DNA of 64,000 bases from Quercus robur (lineage: Eukaryota; Streptophyta; Magnoliopsida; Fagales; Fagaceae): contig NC_065536.1 in the NCBI RefSeq assembly GCF_932294415.1, forward strand, positions 39,697,854 to 39,761,853. The letters run 5' to 3'. The translations under genes were made by a program, and so were the position numbers. Shown piece after piece: positions 47,639 to 61,413 of this stretch (position 1 is its first letter; each line of letters opens with the position of its first letter). The notes beneath the pieces are model-generated. The model was not told where the DNA came from. It saw only the letters and a program-made list of their open reading frames with translations, and ran no database searches.

Positions 47639-47848
47639 AAGGAAAAAGGAAAGAGGAAAGAATGAAAGAATGAGAGCCTTCTGGAAAGTGGAGGTGTGGA
47701 AGTAAAGAAAAAGAAAAAGGAGAGGATGTGGACAAAATAATGTACATGTGTGTGGTGGATAAAATACAAGAGAAAAAAAAAAAAAAAAAAGGAAAAGGGA
47801 ACGTATGGAGGAAAAAAAAAAGGCAAAGTATTAGAAATCACAATTTAA

Positions 47849-48012
47849 AAATATTACCACAATATTTTCACAATAAATTTTAAGTAATTAGCTAATATTG
47901 ATGAGTAAAAATATAATTTCAGTAATGGGTTCAAATTAGAACTAGTAACAACTTTTCATATAAGATTTTGTTATGATTCTTGTGAAAGTAATGCAAAAAA
48001 TATTGTGGATGT
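47849..48012. mobile_element. Small MITE
   Basis: Inverted ends CCACAATATTTTCACAA (about 47853) and TTGTGAAAGTAATGCAAAAA with ATATTGTGG (about 48006). About 160 bp, non-coding. A typical AGAGCATCTCC-type terminus of another element lies at 48172-48190. Confidence 0.5.
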
Positions 48013-48199
48013 AACACTTTTTGTTGAAAAATATAATTGTTGAGAATGAATAGAAAAAGAAAAATAAATATTAAAAAAGAATAAATTTGATTACAAAATA
48101 AAAATTAAAAAAGTGGATAGGCAAAAGATAAATGTCACTATTGATTGTCCAAACAGCACAAAAATTTGTCTAACCTGCTGGAGATGCTCTTATATATAC

Positions 48200-48401
48200 A
48201 TTGTTCTTTTTGGTAATTTATCCCTCAAACTGCCACTTTTATAAGTACTAGTCAAACACTCAACTTTTTCAAAAAACACTTTTTAACAGTTTTTACCAAA
48301 CACTCAGCTTTTTGAAAATGCACTTTTTCAATTATGCACTTTTTGAAAACTCCACTTTTTCATTATGTACTTTTACAAAAAGCTGAACTAAACTCACCCT
48401 T
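48200..48401. repeat. Dispersed repeat, copy 2
   Basis: Counterpart of 42386-42608: TTTTTGGTAATTTA at the start, AAAGCTGAACTAAACTCACC at the end, CAAACACTCAACTTTTTC inside. Confidence 0.65.
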
Positions 48402-48831
48402 AATATGTCCTTAAAGATACACAGTTGAGGTATTCCTTTTTTAAGGATAAAAATGACAAAAAATAATATATGTGACTAACTTCAATTAGTTTATTGAGAA
48501 TGTATCCAATCTCAAAATTTTAGGACTAAGACACGAACTTTTTTTTTAGTCTAGTTATATGATACTATAATTATCATTTTATTAATCTAATTTTATTCAA
48601 ATTTTTGACATATTTCAATGAGTTATTTCAAGTCTATGTCGTATAAAGATACTAATAAACCAAACATAAGATTTCATTATCTTGGGAATTTTCTTAGATT
48701 CTTAATGAAATCAAACATGGATATTTTTGTACTACATTCTTTGACATTTGTTTCAAAAAGTTAAATCAAATCAAACATGGATATAATTGTACTACATTCT
48801 CTTGCATTTGTTTCCAAAAGTAAATTAAAAA

Positions 48832-50302
48832 GGGAAATTACGGTAAATCCACCTGTGGTTTAACCCGTTTTCACTTTACCTACCGGTAGTTTAAAACTTA
48901 ACACTTTGTCCACCTGTGTTTAGCTTCGTTTGGTCTTTGTTACCCCATCTTTGGCTTTTCCGTTAAAAAACAACTTTTACCACAAAAATATAACATATCA
49001 CGAATAAAAAAAGTTAGGGTTTGAATTTTTGGAAAGAGCTTGGGTTATGGGGTTTTGAAAGTCAAAAACCAAAAAGAAAGAGATCAGAAATAATCAAAAC
49101 TTCTATTCAAATCCATAAACAAAAATCATCAAAACAACTATCACTATTATCATGTACATGGAATGGTTATTAGCATTGGGACAATAGGATTCTTACCTTT
49201 CTCAGTAGCCAGTCCATTGTTCTTCAAAATCTCAGAGATTGTGACAACTGTAGTGATTGTTGTAATGAAATAAAATATGTGAAGAATTTTAGTAAGTATG
49301 ATAATTCTTAAACCAAAAAAGAACATATAAAATAGTAATAAATGGCGAGAAAAAGCGCTGAATTAGAAAGTATAAAAACTTGCGCAATGTGAATTATATA
49401 AAAGCTCCACGTATTATTACCCTATCCTCGATTTTGCTGTAAAGCAAAGGCAAAGAAAAGAGAACCTATAGTTTTATTATTTTGGAAAACTAAATTCCCA
49501 TGAGAATTCCAAATTCCCATCAATCATTGGAAGCCTATTTTTGTGAAGTCCATTCTTCCTCATAACTCAATAATTAAAAAATCTATCAAAACTATTCCTA
49601 GGAGCACATAGTCAAATATATATCACAATAATATAAGGCACATAGTCAAACATATCAAATTCTCTAATCTTGGATAAAGAAGAAAACTCAAGAAGTAAAG
49701 AAAATGAGTTCTTATAAAAAGTTGCAATTGCTAATCATTCATGAAATCAGATTCGATTAAATTTTGTGTTTTCTTTCTTTTCCCTCAATTATTCAACAAA
49801 TGAAAAGAAGAAAAAAAATCCTATCTTTTTCTTGTTTGGGTATAAAACAGAGGAAAATGCAATACAAACAAAGAAAGTTCATAGAAAATGTACCCTTTCC
49901 CAATGTAGAAAGCTCGACCTCATCATGCTGTTGAATGTATTTCTACAACAAAGAAAAAACAAAGCTTTCTTGTTGTAAAATAAATAAAGCGCACAAGATT
50001 AGGGTTTTGTGCGGTGTGAATCATGAGGATTTGAAGCAACTATTCCACGTTTTGAAATCAATTAGAGAAGCTCTTTCAAAACCCCATAACCCAACTTCTT
50101 TCAAAAAATTCAAACCCTAACTTTTTGATTTGTGTTATGTTATGTTTTGGTGGTAAAAGTTGTTTTTTAACGGAAAAGCTAAAGGTGGGTAACAGAGACC
50201 AAACGGAGCTAAACATAGGTGGGCAAAGTGTTTAAGTTTTAAACCACGAGTAGGCAAAGTGAAAATGAATCAAACCACATGTGGATTTACTGTAATTTTC
50301 CC
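48832..50302. mobile_element. Non-autonomous TIR element, 1.47 kb, arms of about 230 bp
   Basis: Left GGGAAATTACGGTAAATCCA and right TGGATTTACTGTAATTTTCC are inverted. Similarity continues inward through CCAAACGGAGC / GCTTCGTTTGG, TTTTCCGTTAAAAAACAACT / AGTTGTTTTTTAACGGAAAA and TTAGGGTTTGAATTTTTGGA / TTCAAACCCTAAC to about 49065 and 50075. The interior has no domain. The flanks are A-rich and the TSD is uncertain. Confidence 0.75.
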
Positions 50303-50418
50303 AAAATAAAATGATCTTTGTTCATAATTGAATGGTAATGCTTATACTACGGTCCATTGGTCTATATGTCAAGAGGACACAACTTTTGTGCCACAACTAT
50401 TCATCATGATTAGTGGAA

Positions 50419-50423
<5 letters not shown>

Positions 50424-50457
<34 letters not shown>
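50424..50457. repeat. (AT)n microsatellite
   Basis: About 15 AT units after an A run. Confidence 0.9.
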
Positions 50458-50458
<1 letters not shown>

Positions 50459-51030
50459 CGGATCCTTATTGTAGTCATCCACATCAAAATTGCGGCATAA
50501 AAATGGTAGTGCTAGAAGACCTTGGATAATGGGACAAACGCCATATCCTGGGCTGCATTTGTTTATAAAGAAGTGTTGATCTTATTTTAGCTACCCGTGA
50601 CACAGTTTGCTTTGAATCTAAACGTAAAGACATACGAGACATTTTCTTCTTTTTATTTTATTTTAAAGAAAGGGTAGGGTATGCAAGACCAGTTTTCATG
50701 TATGCCTCCATGCTAGTGCAACTGTAACCACTGATGATCATTACAATTTGAACCAGAAAACAAGTTCAGAAGAACGACTCTTTTCTTCCAAGCTCACAAA
50801 CAACAGAATTGTACTTCCATTGCTGCTTGTCATCCCAATACCACTATTTAAAAAACCAATACGCTGATTAATCCAGTATTGATTCTTTTAGCACGCAACA
50901 CACAGCAAAACGCACAGATTACTTCTCTATCAGAAACTCATCCTGTCCTAGCCACCTATCCCTACCTTATTTTTAATAGATACATGTGAGTTTTTATCTA
51001 GAAAATGCATTTTACACCATCTCCTTTATA
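50458..51030. other. Intergenic, nothing recognised
   Basis: AT-rich, no ORF with protein-like content and no clear repeat. Confidence 0.5.
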
Positions 51031-52520
51031 ATAGCATTCTCGTCAAAGAATGCAAATATTTTAGTTTTTAACATTTCAAAACTCTACTTTATCTATTTTA
51101 ATATACCACTTTACAATAAACCCAATACCAAAGTTTCTATTTTGTTAGCACCTCATTTAAATATTCTTTATTTAATATTTATTTATCTCTTCCTACCTGT
51201 ATGTCTCTCTCTTCTTTAAAGCAGGAGCAAAGAAGCCATCAAACACCAAACGGTCCAAACCTAGCTACATCTTCTCAACCCAACAAACCCACACAGCCAC
51301 CACCACCACGGCACCACCACCGGAATATTAAAAAAAAAAAAAAAAAATCAACTACCCCACCCAAAAACCCAAACTACCATTAGCCGCCACACCCAAAACA
51401 CCAAACCCATCTATCTAACCCAACAAACTGATGCAGCCACCCTCTATCCTTAGGCCAGCCAACCAACCCCCCTCTGCCATTAGGACTAACAACCAGCCAC
51501 CCTCGACAAGCCAAACAGCCAAGCAACCCCCTCTACCATTAGGACTGACAACTAGCCACCCTCTACAAGCCAAACAGACAACCAACCTTTCTAACTTTTT
51601 AGGGCAGCCAGCAGCCCCTTATTTTGACTTCTCATATCTGCCATGTATCCTCTTTAATTACAGTTTTGACTTATGTAACTATTAGCTGCTTTATTTCCTA
51701 ATAGTTAAAGATTATAAATAGGCTAGCTATGTAAGAGTACAATCAATTTTTGATGTGAATATAATTTAATTTCAGACCTAGACAGAAACTTGTTTCTCCA
51801 GTTTCTCTGTAATTCCAGCTTTAATTCTTAATTTTAATGCAATTCTAGTTCAAGTTCTCAATCAATTGATCTTGATTCCCATCACAAACCCAAACAACCA
51901 CCACCAAAATATTAAAAAACAAATCAGCCACCACACCCAAAAACACCAAACCCACCTTTCTCTCAACCCAACAAACCCACATAGCCACCACCGAAGAATT
52001 AAAAAAATAAATAAATAAATAATCAGCCACTCCACCCAAAACCCAAACCCACAAGTACAACCCAAAATCATTTACCACCATCACAGCACCACCCCCACAT
52101 CCACCAAAGCCATGACCCAAAATCAACATCCACCATCACCACAACTACCAAACCATCACATGCCACCACTGATCTATATATTTTTTGAGAAAGTTTGAGC
52201 TATAGGAGAAGAAGAGAAAGCAAATAAAGAAAGAAGTGAGAAAGAAAGTGATAGATACGGAAATGGGTGGAGGAGAAGAAGAGAGCATTGAGAAAAAAGA
52301 GAAAGAAAGAGAAATAAATATTTTTTTAAGAAAAAAAAAAAGAGAGAATAGAATAAAAAATTAATATTTTTTATAAAATTGCAGTTACAGTAAGCTGAGC
52401 TTACTGGAGCTTAGATGCTAAATTTTTTAAGTTTAGCCTCTTTGATATATCATGCTTTTGTTGTTTTTGTTGCTAAAATATAACTTCTTAGCATTTTAAC
52501 AGCTTTGTTAGGAATGCTCT
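51031..52520. mobile_element. Probable non-autonomous TIR element with internal direct repeats
   Basis: TAGCATTCTC at the left and AATGCTCT at the right match the AGAGCATT ends of the 38078-38953 element, and the first 150 bases are related to it. CCACCACC/AACAAACCCACA-rich segments occur twice, at about 51280-51420 and 51890-52080. Between them, 51640-51890 resembles the end of an LTR-type promoter-and-leader segment (ATAAATAGGC, then TTCTCAATCAATTGATCTTG), perhaps an inserted solo piece. Boundaries are provisional. Confidence 0.42.
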
Positions 52521-52812
52521 AAAAAATTAAAAATAAAAATAAAAATTTACAGTGTGTAGCTTTTAACACCGCCAAGCTCCACAAAGTGAGTTGGAGTCAA
52601 CTTTTTAGTGTATTTATATTTGACAGAAAGGTGATGTAATTAGGAAAAAGATAACTGCCAAAACAATAAAAATTATGAACAAAAGGTACTGTTATTATGA
52701 AACACAGAATAAGTGGCCTCTATGCAGTTTTAGTCACACATCATTCTAGTATTAATTTATTTATAGGGTTTTCTTCAAACATGTAATCATATGCTATACA
52801 CACAAGATTAAA

Positions 52813-55742
52813 TTAAATAGAATGCTCGGCAGGCTGGGACTGGTATGTCCGCCTCCTAAGTTGAGACTCAGCTGTTGGTTGCTGCAAAAAGATTCTTGTT
52901 GGATCATTAGGATCAACGTATCTGCAAAATGACACAGATTTTTAATCAGTTATCCCTTCATGTATTCCTCGACTACATAAAAAATACAAGAGAGAGCATT
53001 TCACATACGCGGATCTCATCATTTCATCAACAGGAGTTTGCGCTGCTTGCAAAGGATCCACACGAGGCTCTGTTGCCGAACTATAGTGTTGATTGTATTG
53101 TCTCACTGAAGAGATCAAATTGAAAAAGAGTGGAACAAAGGTTCCACAGCCACCTTCCTTGAACAAAATCTTGAATGAGTGAGTGGAGTAAAGTGCCCTG
53201 TTTTGGTTTTCTGGGACCACCTAAATTAAATTAAAGAGATAATCAGAATCTTGGAAATAGGATAGGAAAGGGTCTACATCCAACAAGTCTAGAACCCTCA
53301 CTGATTACTTACAGGTTCCACTTGACCAGAAATGTTGTTGCAGAAAAATATAGGTTGATTAAATTTTTCACCGTGAACATAAAGCTGCAAAACAAAATCA
53401 TCCATGAATCAGTGAAATATCAATACATGGTTGTAGATGGACATAGCCTGACACCTCAAATTACATGCCCAATTCCACAAGCAAAGAGATTCTCTATTAC
53501 AAGGCTTGAAGCAAAAACATAGCAATATTTGCATGACAGCAAACAATGTCATGAATGAAGCCCAAACTGTAACCAAGCTTCATATTACATCAAAAAGATG
53601 TGCAATATGCAACTTCATCACCATAACCATTTCCTAAAACAATGGTCCAATATAAATTTTTTTTTGACAAGTAAAACAATGATCCCATATAAATTAACAC
53701 TGAGTCACTGACTAACTCCTCATCTTCATATGATCCAATGTGCAATTTCATTGTCATTACTAATGCAGCCAAGATAGTAAATATATAGCATTAGAATAAA
53801 TGACCACAACAGAAAATCTACTTCGCTACCCAAAAAATTAAATAGAAAATCTCTCCCTCACCCTCTCTGGCTTGTTGGCAATACTAGTAGCTAAAACTAC
53901 ATCTTTTCTCCTGGTTGGCTCACCATTCAATTGAACTTTCACAATTTTTCACCATGGGGTAACAGAAAAAAAGATGAAAAGGGATTTTAAACAAAGGCAA
54001 ACTAAGCCTGTGGAATGTTATATTCAGCCAACTTTAAAACAAATCCTAGAGCTAACAAATATGAAAGGGATGACCATTAAGCTGCTATAGGAATGGAGAT
54101 CTGAAAAGAGGTAACTGAAATGGTAAAAGGTGTAGCCCCAAGCAAAACCAACCACCCAAATTGAAAAGGCAAACTCAAAGAGGTCATTAGGCGGCTTCTT
54201 CACCAAAAAAGCAACTTACATTAAACCAAGAGGGAGAAATGAGGCATCAAATGTGAGGGCAATGTTCATGCACTTTCAGGTACTGGTTTGGGCTTACAGG
54301 TCACTGAACCTACTCCACTGCCCATTGACCCAGTTCATGTGTTACAGAGTTAGTATTTATTTTCAAAGAGGTCATTAGGTGCATAGCAACTTCTTTTAAC
54401 TTCTAAGAATAAACAATTTATAAGACATGGCAATAAAATAAGGACAAAAAAGGAGCACAAAAGTAATAACAAGTATTACATACCAGGGGTATATCAAAAG
54501 CAGTAACGTTCCCTACAGGCTTATTTGCTACAAAGACCATGCGTATATTTGACAAGTAAATTGTTCCCCTTGCCTTAAGGTGACCTCCATGAGCTCTGAA
54601 AATACAAGGTGAGAGTCAGTTAACCTGAAAAATAAACCATTAAAAACTACCTCAGCATTAATAGTCACTCAGTTATATGAGACTCAAGATGATGATAGAG
54701 CTGTCACCCCCTGAAGGTGAAATTACAAAACCTCACTCACTTATTGCACCCACCCGTTACATATCACACTCAAATTTAGGTCATGATGATACGAATGCCA
54801 CACATCCACACCCCAACATCATTTTATTAGGTTCTTGTAAGAATGACATTTTCCAAACTTATAACTAAATACCAAAAAAAAAAATTCCCAGTGTCACTAA
54901 TTGAATTTCAACCAAGTAATTATCATAATTGAAATCCAACAAAGAAAAAATCATGCTATCAAGCATTGTTGTTTGCAGCTGGGATTGTTATCTGGGGTTT
55001 AACAAGGCCCTCAAAAGGGGCTTACGTGTTCCTTGGTCTAAAGTGTGTGTGTACAAGTTGTGCCAGTATTTGCTGTTAAGTCTTCTTGGATTTCAACAAA
55101 ATGAATGTCAGAAAGTCCTGCAATCAAGCTGGTCTGATAAACCCTCATAGAGAAAAATACCCAAAACCATTGTTACATAATTCAAGTCTAAATAAATAAA
55201 AAACCATAACCCAATTACTTGTGGTATGATATTCTGAGTAAAATAAACTCCGTGCTTTAGGCAGCATTGATCATCATTTCTTTGATTTGCTCTCTTAAAT
55301 TTTCAATTCCAACCTCTTGAGAGTGATGAAACTAGCATAGAGCTCAAGATCAAACAAGGAGATTGTAGAATTGGAGTCTAGTTTTGATGTGGGACCTAAT
55401 TGGCACCATTCAGAAGCTTTTTTTTCAACATTGACGAGGTAAGATGCATAAATTGGCAAATTCAAGATTTTCTAAAATGAGAATTAATTGGCTGTACCAA
55501 GCCCATGAGTCTTCTTTTTAATTTTCAAGTCCTTTTTTCTATTCTGTTCTCATAGTTTCCTTTAATAGTTCTTCTATTTCTTAAGGCCTTAGATAACCAA
55601 CCAAATTCATATAGAGATTGAGAGTTTAATAAAACTCTAGCAGCTTTTCTTATAGCTTTGTGGGTGTGATTGCAGATTGCCTTCTCTTTTTCCCAGTGTA
55701 ATCTTAGAAACCTAAGCATCATTGCCTAGGGTTAGAGTTTAT

Positions 55743-55792
<50 letters not shown>

Positions 55793-56378
55793 TTATTCAA
55801 TTCACTGTTTTGATACCAAACAGCCATCAAAAACCTATATCTGTTTATGAATTAACCATCCTAAACCCCTAAAACATCAAACCCAATCCAAGAATCCTAT
55901 GAAAAACCTAATATAGTGCTGAATTGAAAAAAATTATTAAAAAAAAAAAAAACCCTTCCCTATGTACATGTTAATTTAGCTTCAATAATAATTATTACTC
56001 ATCAGAGATTCAGAGACAAATCCAATCTGTTTATATAGCTTGGAATGTTGTCAGTAGAGTTGAATAATAATTTTATGTGTTTTTTTGGTTGAGAACTAAG
56101 AACTAACTAGAAGTCTTTGTGAAAGGATTATAAATTGTCTTATTATATATATATTTAATTGAAACAAGAAAAGAAAGCAATAAGAATGAATTAAGGATAT
56201 AAAAAGGTTGACATTTCGCATGTTAAGTTAAAAACAATGAGAAAAACCAAAAGTTAGAAGAAACAGACCCAGGGATCTTGTCGACTTCGACTTCGACACC
56301 GTCTCTGGCCAAAACAAACAACTCGTTGACGAAAGGAACGGGCATTCCATTTGGGAACAGTTGAGGGTTCACAGCCAT
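52813..56378 (-). CDS. WBP2/GRAM-like protein (UPF0664 family, At5g11680 type)
   Basis: Five exons on the minus strand: 56378-56269 (ATG), 54595-54484, 53384-53313, 53220-53009 and 52921-52813 (TAA). All GT-AG junctions and phases agree, giving 204 aa, the expected length. The protein opens MAVNPQLFPNGMPVPFVNEL, then FVLARDGVEVEVDKIPG. A GRAM/PH-like fold core follows (KARGTIYLSNIRMVFVANKP, FDIPLLYVHGEKFNQPIFF), then FKEGGCGTFVPLFFNLISSV and a Pro/Gln-rich tail with MMRSAYVDPNDPTRIFLQQP. The family is a conserved eukaryotic group related to WW-domain-binding protein 2; its plant function is not established. No truncation or odd splice site. Introns 1 and 2 hold no recognised gene. Confidence 0.95.
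55744..55789. repeat. Poly-T tract
   Basis: 46 consecutive T in intron 1 of the WBP2-like gene (poly-A in the sense of transcription). Length is likely unreliable in any assembly. Confidence 0.9.
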
Positions 56379-58827
56379 AACAACAAAACCAGGAAGATGA
56401 AGATCTAAAATCGCAAATTTGATACTTTTCGATTTTCCAAGGCTTTTCTGCTCTTGCTCTGTTCCTATTATTATTTTTTTGATATTTCCAGGGCTTCGGT
56501 TCGGTTCTGTTCTTTTCTTTTCCGTAAATACGAAGCAAACACGTATTTAAAACACGTGTCATGCGCACCACCAAAATTCATTATTTTTAGTGTTCTCCAC
56601 GAGAAATTATTTGCTCCACCGAGTAGAGGAGTAACGTGGTCCTCCTCGTGATATGTACCAATAGAAAGCAGCCACATATTAAAACAAAAGTTGAGTTAGC
56701 AACTTCACCTGCTGCAATAGAGCCTTTTAAAAACAAATACTAAAATACACTTTCACTTCTAATTCTACTCGGCCACTTCACCGAAAATTCTAAAACCCAA
56801 AAATTTCCAAACCACCCAGCTCTCTTCTCTCTCCCTCTCTGCATCATTCAAGAAATTTTTCTTTGCATGAACAAATTCTATGAGATTTTGAACTAACTTT
56901 GTTCTTGGGTCTAACTTGTTTTGGCTTGTTTCCCTCTTTTCCCCTATGACTGAAGTGGTTGTCGGAATCCAATATTGCAACTAATCATGACTGATCAAGG
57001 TATGTTACAAAGTCTCATTTCACTCTTCAAAGTACTATTTTCTTGCTCTGTTCTGTTTCTGTGTAGTTTATAATACAGTGTCTTCTACATGTTTGATAAA
57101 AAGCCCAAAATAAAAATGTATTAAAAGAATGAAATTTTTATTTTTATTTTCTTTCTATTTACTTTTCTTGACTATGAGCCCTTGTTTTTTTGCAGGTCTT
57201 TCATTTTAGAATGAGTCTTTAACTGAGACCTTAAGTTTAGTATTATAACGTTGTTGGGTTCCTCTTTTTTCTTTCTTTTTTTTTTTTTTCTTTTTTTTTT
57301 TGCTTTTGAATGTTGCTGTTGCTGATGCATTTGAATGTTATGGTGTTTTTAATCATATATATTAGAGACAATGAGAAAGGTGTTGAAGATATTAGAGTTA
57401 ATGAGGAAGGTGTTTTTAATCATAGACAGTTTGGTAATGTTGGGCAGCTTGTTGTTCCCAAGTACATGAATTGTTTTTGAGAAGTGACATTTACTTGTTG
57501 AATAGCAGGGCAGTTTGTTGGTAATGTGTAATTAGAGGGCAATTTCTTATTGAAGTTTAAGTCTTGTTTTGATGAATCAACTCTTCAAAAAAAATAAGGT
57601 GCTCCTTCATCTTAAAAAAAATGTGCACAATGCTAAAATTCTAACATGTTAAAAAGTTTGTTATTGTCCTATCAAGGTATTACTAATTGGAAGAATGTGT
57701 TGGAGTATTATTGTGCTTCTACATTTTGTTCTTTAGTGTTTTATTTTTGTTTTCTGCTTGAAACTTTAATGTGTTTCTAAAAGAGGCTTTATTGTATTTG
57801 ATTACTAACATTTGAAATTGTATTTAGGAGCATTAAAATTGGACCAATGAGGATATACTAAATGAAAATGTTGGAGATGGGACATTTGTTGCTGGTGTTA
57901 TTATTGGTAAAGATGCAGAATGTCTTGGTTTGTTGCTTTGTCTGAGAGAGTATGTTATTCGGGTTCAAGCTTGCACGTTTTTGGGCTACTATTTACTATG
58001 CAATGGAGTAGAGATGTTTGTATCAGATATGTGAACTGTCAAGATGCTGAATCAGTGAATGCATTGACAAATGGAAAAAACTACTTCGTTGAGGCAGGAT
58101 TAATTTTGGTTGATATTAGGTGACTCATGTTAAACTTTGAATCAATTTCCTTTCATGTAGTGTAAAAAAACTTGTAACAGCTAGTGAGTTGTAAAATTTT
58201 CTTAGGAAAAGGAAGAGCCTTTGGTAGGGAATTAGAGGAACGTTCTTTCTTTTTGTTAGCCATTGTACTGAAAGATATTTATCAATAAATCAAGTCTTTT
58301 GTTTTACAATGGTTATATTCTAATTTTCCACATCACAAGTTCACAAAAATTGCTTATAATCAACATTTGAAGTGAAAATACTTTTCATTGCTATTGGTTA
58401 TATTCAATTGGATAAATAACAATGTTGAACTATACAATTTTTTACTAGGGGATGAGAAGGCATAACAAAAGAAAATATACAAAAAGGAATGTAATCTAAC
58501 ATTTCCTATAAATAGGCTTATTTTCATTGCCTTAAAAATACAAAAATAACATTTCCTGCAGCTTTCACTCTTCTAATCATTAGTTACTTGATTAATCTTC
58601 CAACTTGAGTACTTATCAAAAATCTTCCAAGTTGAATACTCATAAGATAACTTTTGAGTCAAATCATTTTTGTCTAGGAATTAGTTGTGGAAAACCATTT
58701 GAGAAAGAATTCTGCACAAATAGAGATGGACATTTTTAAGTTATTAGTAACAAGGTGATAACTATTAATACAAATAAATAAACATAACTAATGAAGAATA
58801 AAAAATTGAAACAACAAGTATATTTAC
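56379..58827. other. Intergenic between the WBP2-like gene and the FAR1 remnant
   Basis: AT-rich with no confident gene. Short open pieces on the plus strand (for example 57920-58123) show no domain. An ATG-containing piece at 56987-56999 followed by GTATGTT could be a short exon, but nothing downstream supports it. Confidence 0.45.
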
Positions 58828-61412
58828 CTGACTTAAATGTGTCAAGAAATCGTTACTTTGAAGCATGCTCGTGAAGTTGAAATTTGGAGAAGCACCGCTC
58901 CAATAGGAAAAGGGGTTCTACATTCAAATTAACTCAAGCTTAAATGTTAGATATTTTTATTAAATGAACATTCAATTTCACAAATCAATTATTTATTTAT
59001 TTTTATTTACTTCTACCTGATTTGGATGTTAAAAATGACTTGAACTAATGGTTGTTGGCATACTTGGAGGAAGGAATACCTATCAAATATTATAAGAGAT
59101 TAATATGGGATCATTAAAAAAAAGGAAAAAAAAGAAAAAAAGAAAGAGGTTGCAAGGGGCTTAGATCATACTTGATTATTATAATTCTCATCCATGGGTA
59201 CACTAGATGGGTGCATTGGCTGGCAAAGACCTGTACATTGTGGAGCATAGGTTGAGTTTTGTGAATTAATGACAATTGTTCTAAAGGCATATAGTTTCAT
59301 AGGACAATTATTATTGATAAAGCTAGTAATATTGTTATTTTCATAGGACTTGTGTGCAGCATATGGTACGTGAATGACAAATATTCCAAAGTCAATATAG
59401 ACAAGGCAACATATATAAGAAAAATTGATAAGTGCATACAATAAAGGGCAATAAAAAAATATATATTCCTATAGCTTTGCACAATGAAGATTTACTTGAT
59501 AATGTGTATCATACAGTGCATCATTTATAAAGAATAAGCACATTTTTAAATCAAAATACTTGAAAGTCCTCTATATAAAATTGTTTAGAAAAGAATCAAT
59601 ACCTTTAGGGGCATGGCTAGAGCTTGTTGGAAGTCCTCTTGTTGACAATTGTTTTAAAAAAAGGAGAGGAAATCATGGGCATTACTCACAACAAATAAAT
59701 ATTTGAACCACACTACTAGCATTTTTTTTTTAGTATAAAATTTAAATAAAAGAACAAAGATTTACTTGATCTTGTAACATCTTTTAATGGCTTCCTTTTA
59801 CGCTTCTCCATGTTGCTTTTGAGTCTTGCATTTGTGACTCCTTTCGGTCGCACATTGGGGGGATCTAATATTGGCAAACTATTGAGAGAGCAATTTGTCT
59901 TCTCAACATCATCAAAGACATTATTAGTAATAAACCTATTTTCTTTTTCATCACCATCTCTAGCCACATTTAATTGCTCCATTTCTTTTTCAATTAATTT
60001 TATCATCTCTCTAACTTTTCTTTTGCACATTTCAATATATCGAGTTATTGCTGCACTTTTTTGTGAAAACTTCATAAACCGAGCACATTAATTCGTTACG
60101 GCGTGAAGTCACGACAACTCATCATTTGCACTTGCTGGTTTTACATGATCACATAAAACACTATCTCTCTTTGCATCTTTTGTCCATCTTTTCAAATTAT
60201 ACTGAACAGGCAACTCTGTGACATTTTTCACAATAAGTATTCGCAAAGCATGTCGACATAGTAACCCCAATGTTTCAAACATTTTACAACTGCATGTAAC
60301 AACATTATTTGAGGAGTTAAATTGGAACAACACAAACCCTCCGACCCCCTCCTTTGATAACTTCATAGGTAAAAGACACTCCATCAGAATACTCATCTTG
60401 GTGTGTGATCCCCAAGGTAGAAGGAATTTCTAACTCAAATCTTTTGAAAAATGTACAAGTATAAACAGATAATGCATGTTCCAAAAGTCCACAATTTTTG
60501 ACTATTTGAGAAGATATACCTTGTTTGCAATGAAAATCTTTTTCTAAGTCTTCCACCCACATATTTTTTGAAGCTTTCTCATACTCATGTACAAATTCTG
60601 TTAGCCTCATTGTTTTGCACGTTATATGTTGAAAAACATTATTTACACTCTTACTCCTTGATGAAGCTTTCATTTTGGTAAAAAAAAATGTTATGACTAA
60701 AAATTGAACACCACCTTTCCTGATTTTCATATAAAGTGTTAAGCCACTTATTGCCCACCAAATTGTAATCTCTAAGTAAGGCATCCCAAGAAGACTCAAA
60801 CTCTAATTTTGTCTCACAATTATAAAGAATCTTATTAAATCTACTCTTGAATGTAGGAATCCCATAATGCCTTGTTAAATTTTATGTAGCATTTTTTGAT
60901 ATATGCCATAAGTACAAGCGATGACATGCATCAGGAAACATAACTCTTTTGGCATTCTTCATTGCTTGACATTGGTCAATAAAAAATTGTCTTTGGTTTT
61001 TGATTTCCCATTGATTCTAAGAATGTTTCAAACAACCAAGTAAAAGAAATAGTTGTTTCATCCAATAAAAATGCATAGCCAAAAAGTACATTCTTCCAAT
61101 GATGGTTGACACCTACAAATGGGGCACATATCATATTATACTTGTTAGTTCGATATGTATTGTCAAAACATATAACATCCCCAAAAGAGTTATAATCAAT
61201 CCTTGATCTGCCATCTCTCCAAAAAAAAATTTGTCATTCGATTTTCATGATCAACTTGAATTGCATAAAAAAACATAGGATCTTCTGCTTGCTTTTGTTT
61301 AAAGTGGTCAACTAAACTTTGAGCATCTCCAGCCTTAACATTGATTAAATTCTGCTTGTTCACCATATTATAGCAATCTCGTTTTATAAACCCAACATTT
61401 TCAAACCCTCCA
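58828..61412 (-). pseudogene. FAR1-RELATED SEQUENCE (FRS5-like) remnant, N-terminal part missing
   Basis: Read from the minus strand at 61412: GFENVGFIKRDCYNMVNKQN, then EDPMFFYAIQVDHENRMTNF, then the MULE-derived core with FDNTYRTNKYNMICAPFVGV, LFGYAFLLDETTISFTWLFE, IDQCQAMKNAKRVMFPDACH and FESSWDALLRDYNL. Next come KDFHCKQG / KNCGLLEHA, the SWIM finger CSCKMFETLGLLCRHALRIL, the tail ILDPPNVRPKGVTNARLKS and C-terminal exons near 59270-59170 and 58917-58828. The frame is lost at several points in the core (for example an extra base in an A/T run near 61215, and a stop near 60885), so the copy is dead. FRS proteins are FHY3/FAR1-type transcription factors from domesticated Mutator transposases. 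The N-terminal FAR1 zinc domain is cut off where the LTR element begins. Confidence 0.88.
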
Positions 61413-61413
61413 G

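Noticed and set aside
47162-47747. ORFs of 154-171 codons on both strands
   Set aside because: Low-complexity CT/GA-rich DNA within a probable TIR element; frames open on both strands and no family recognised.
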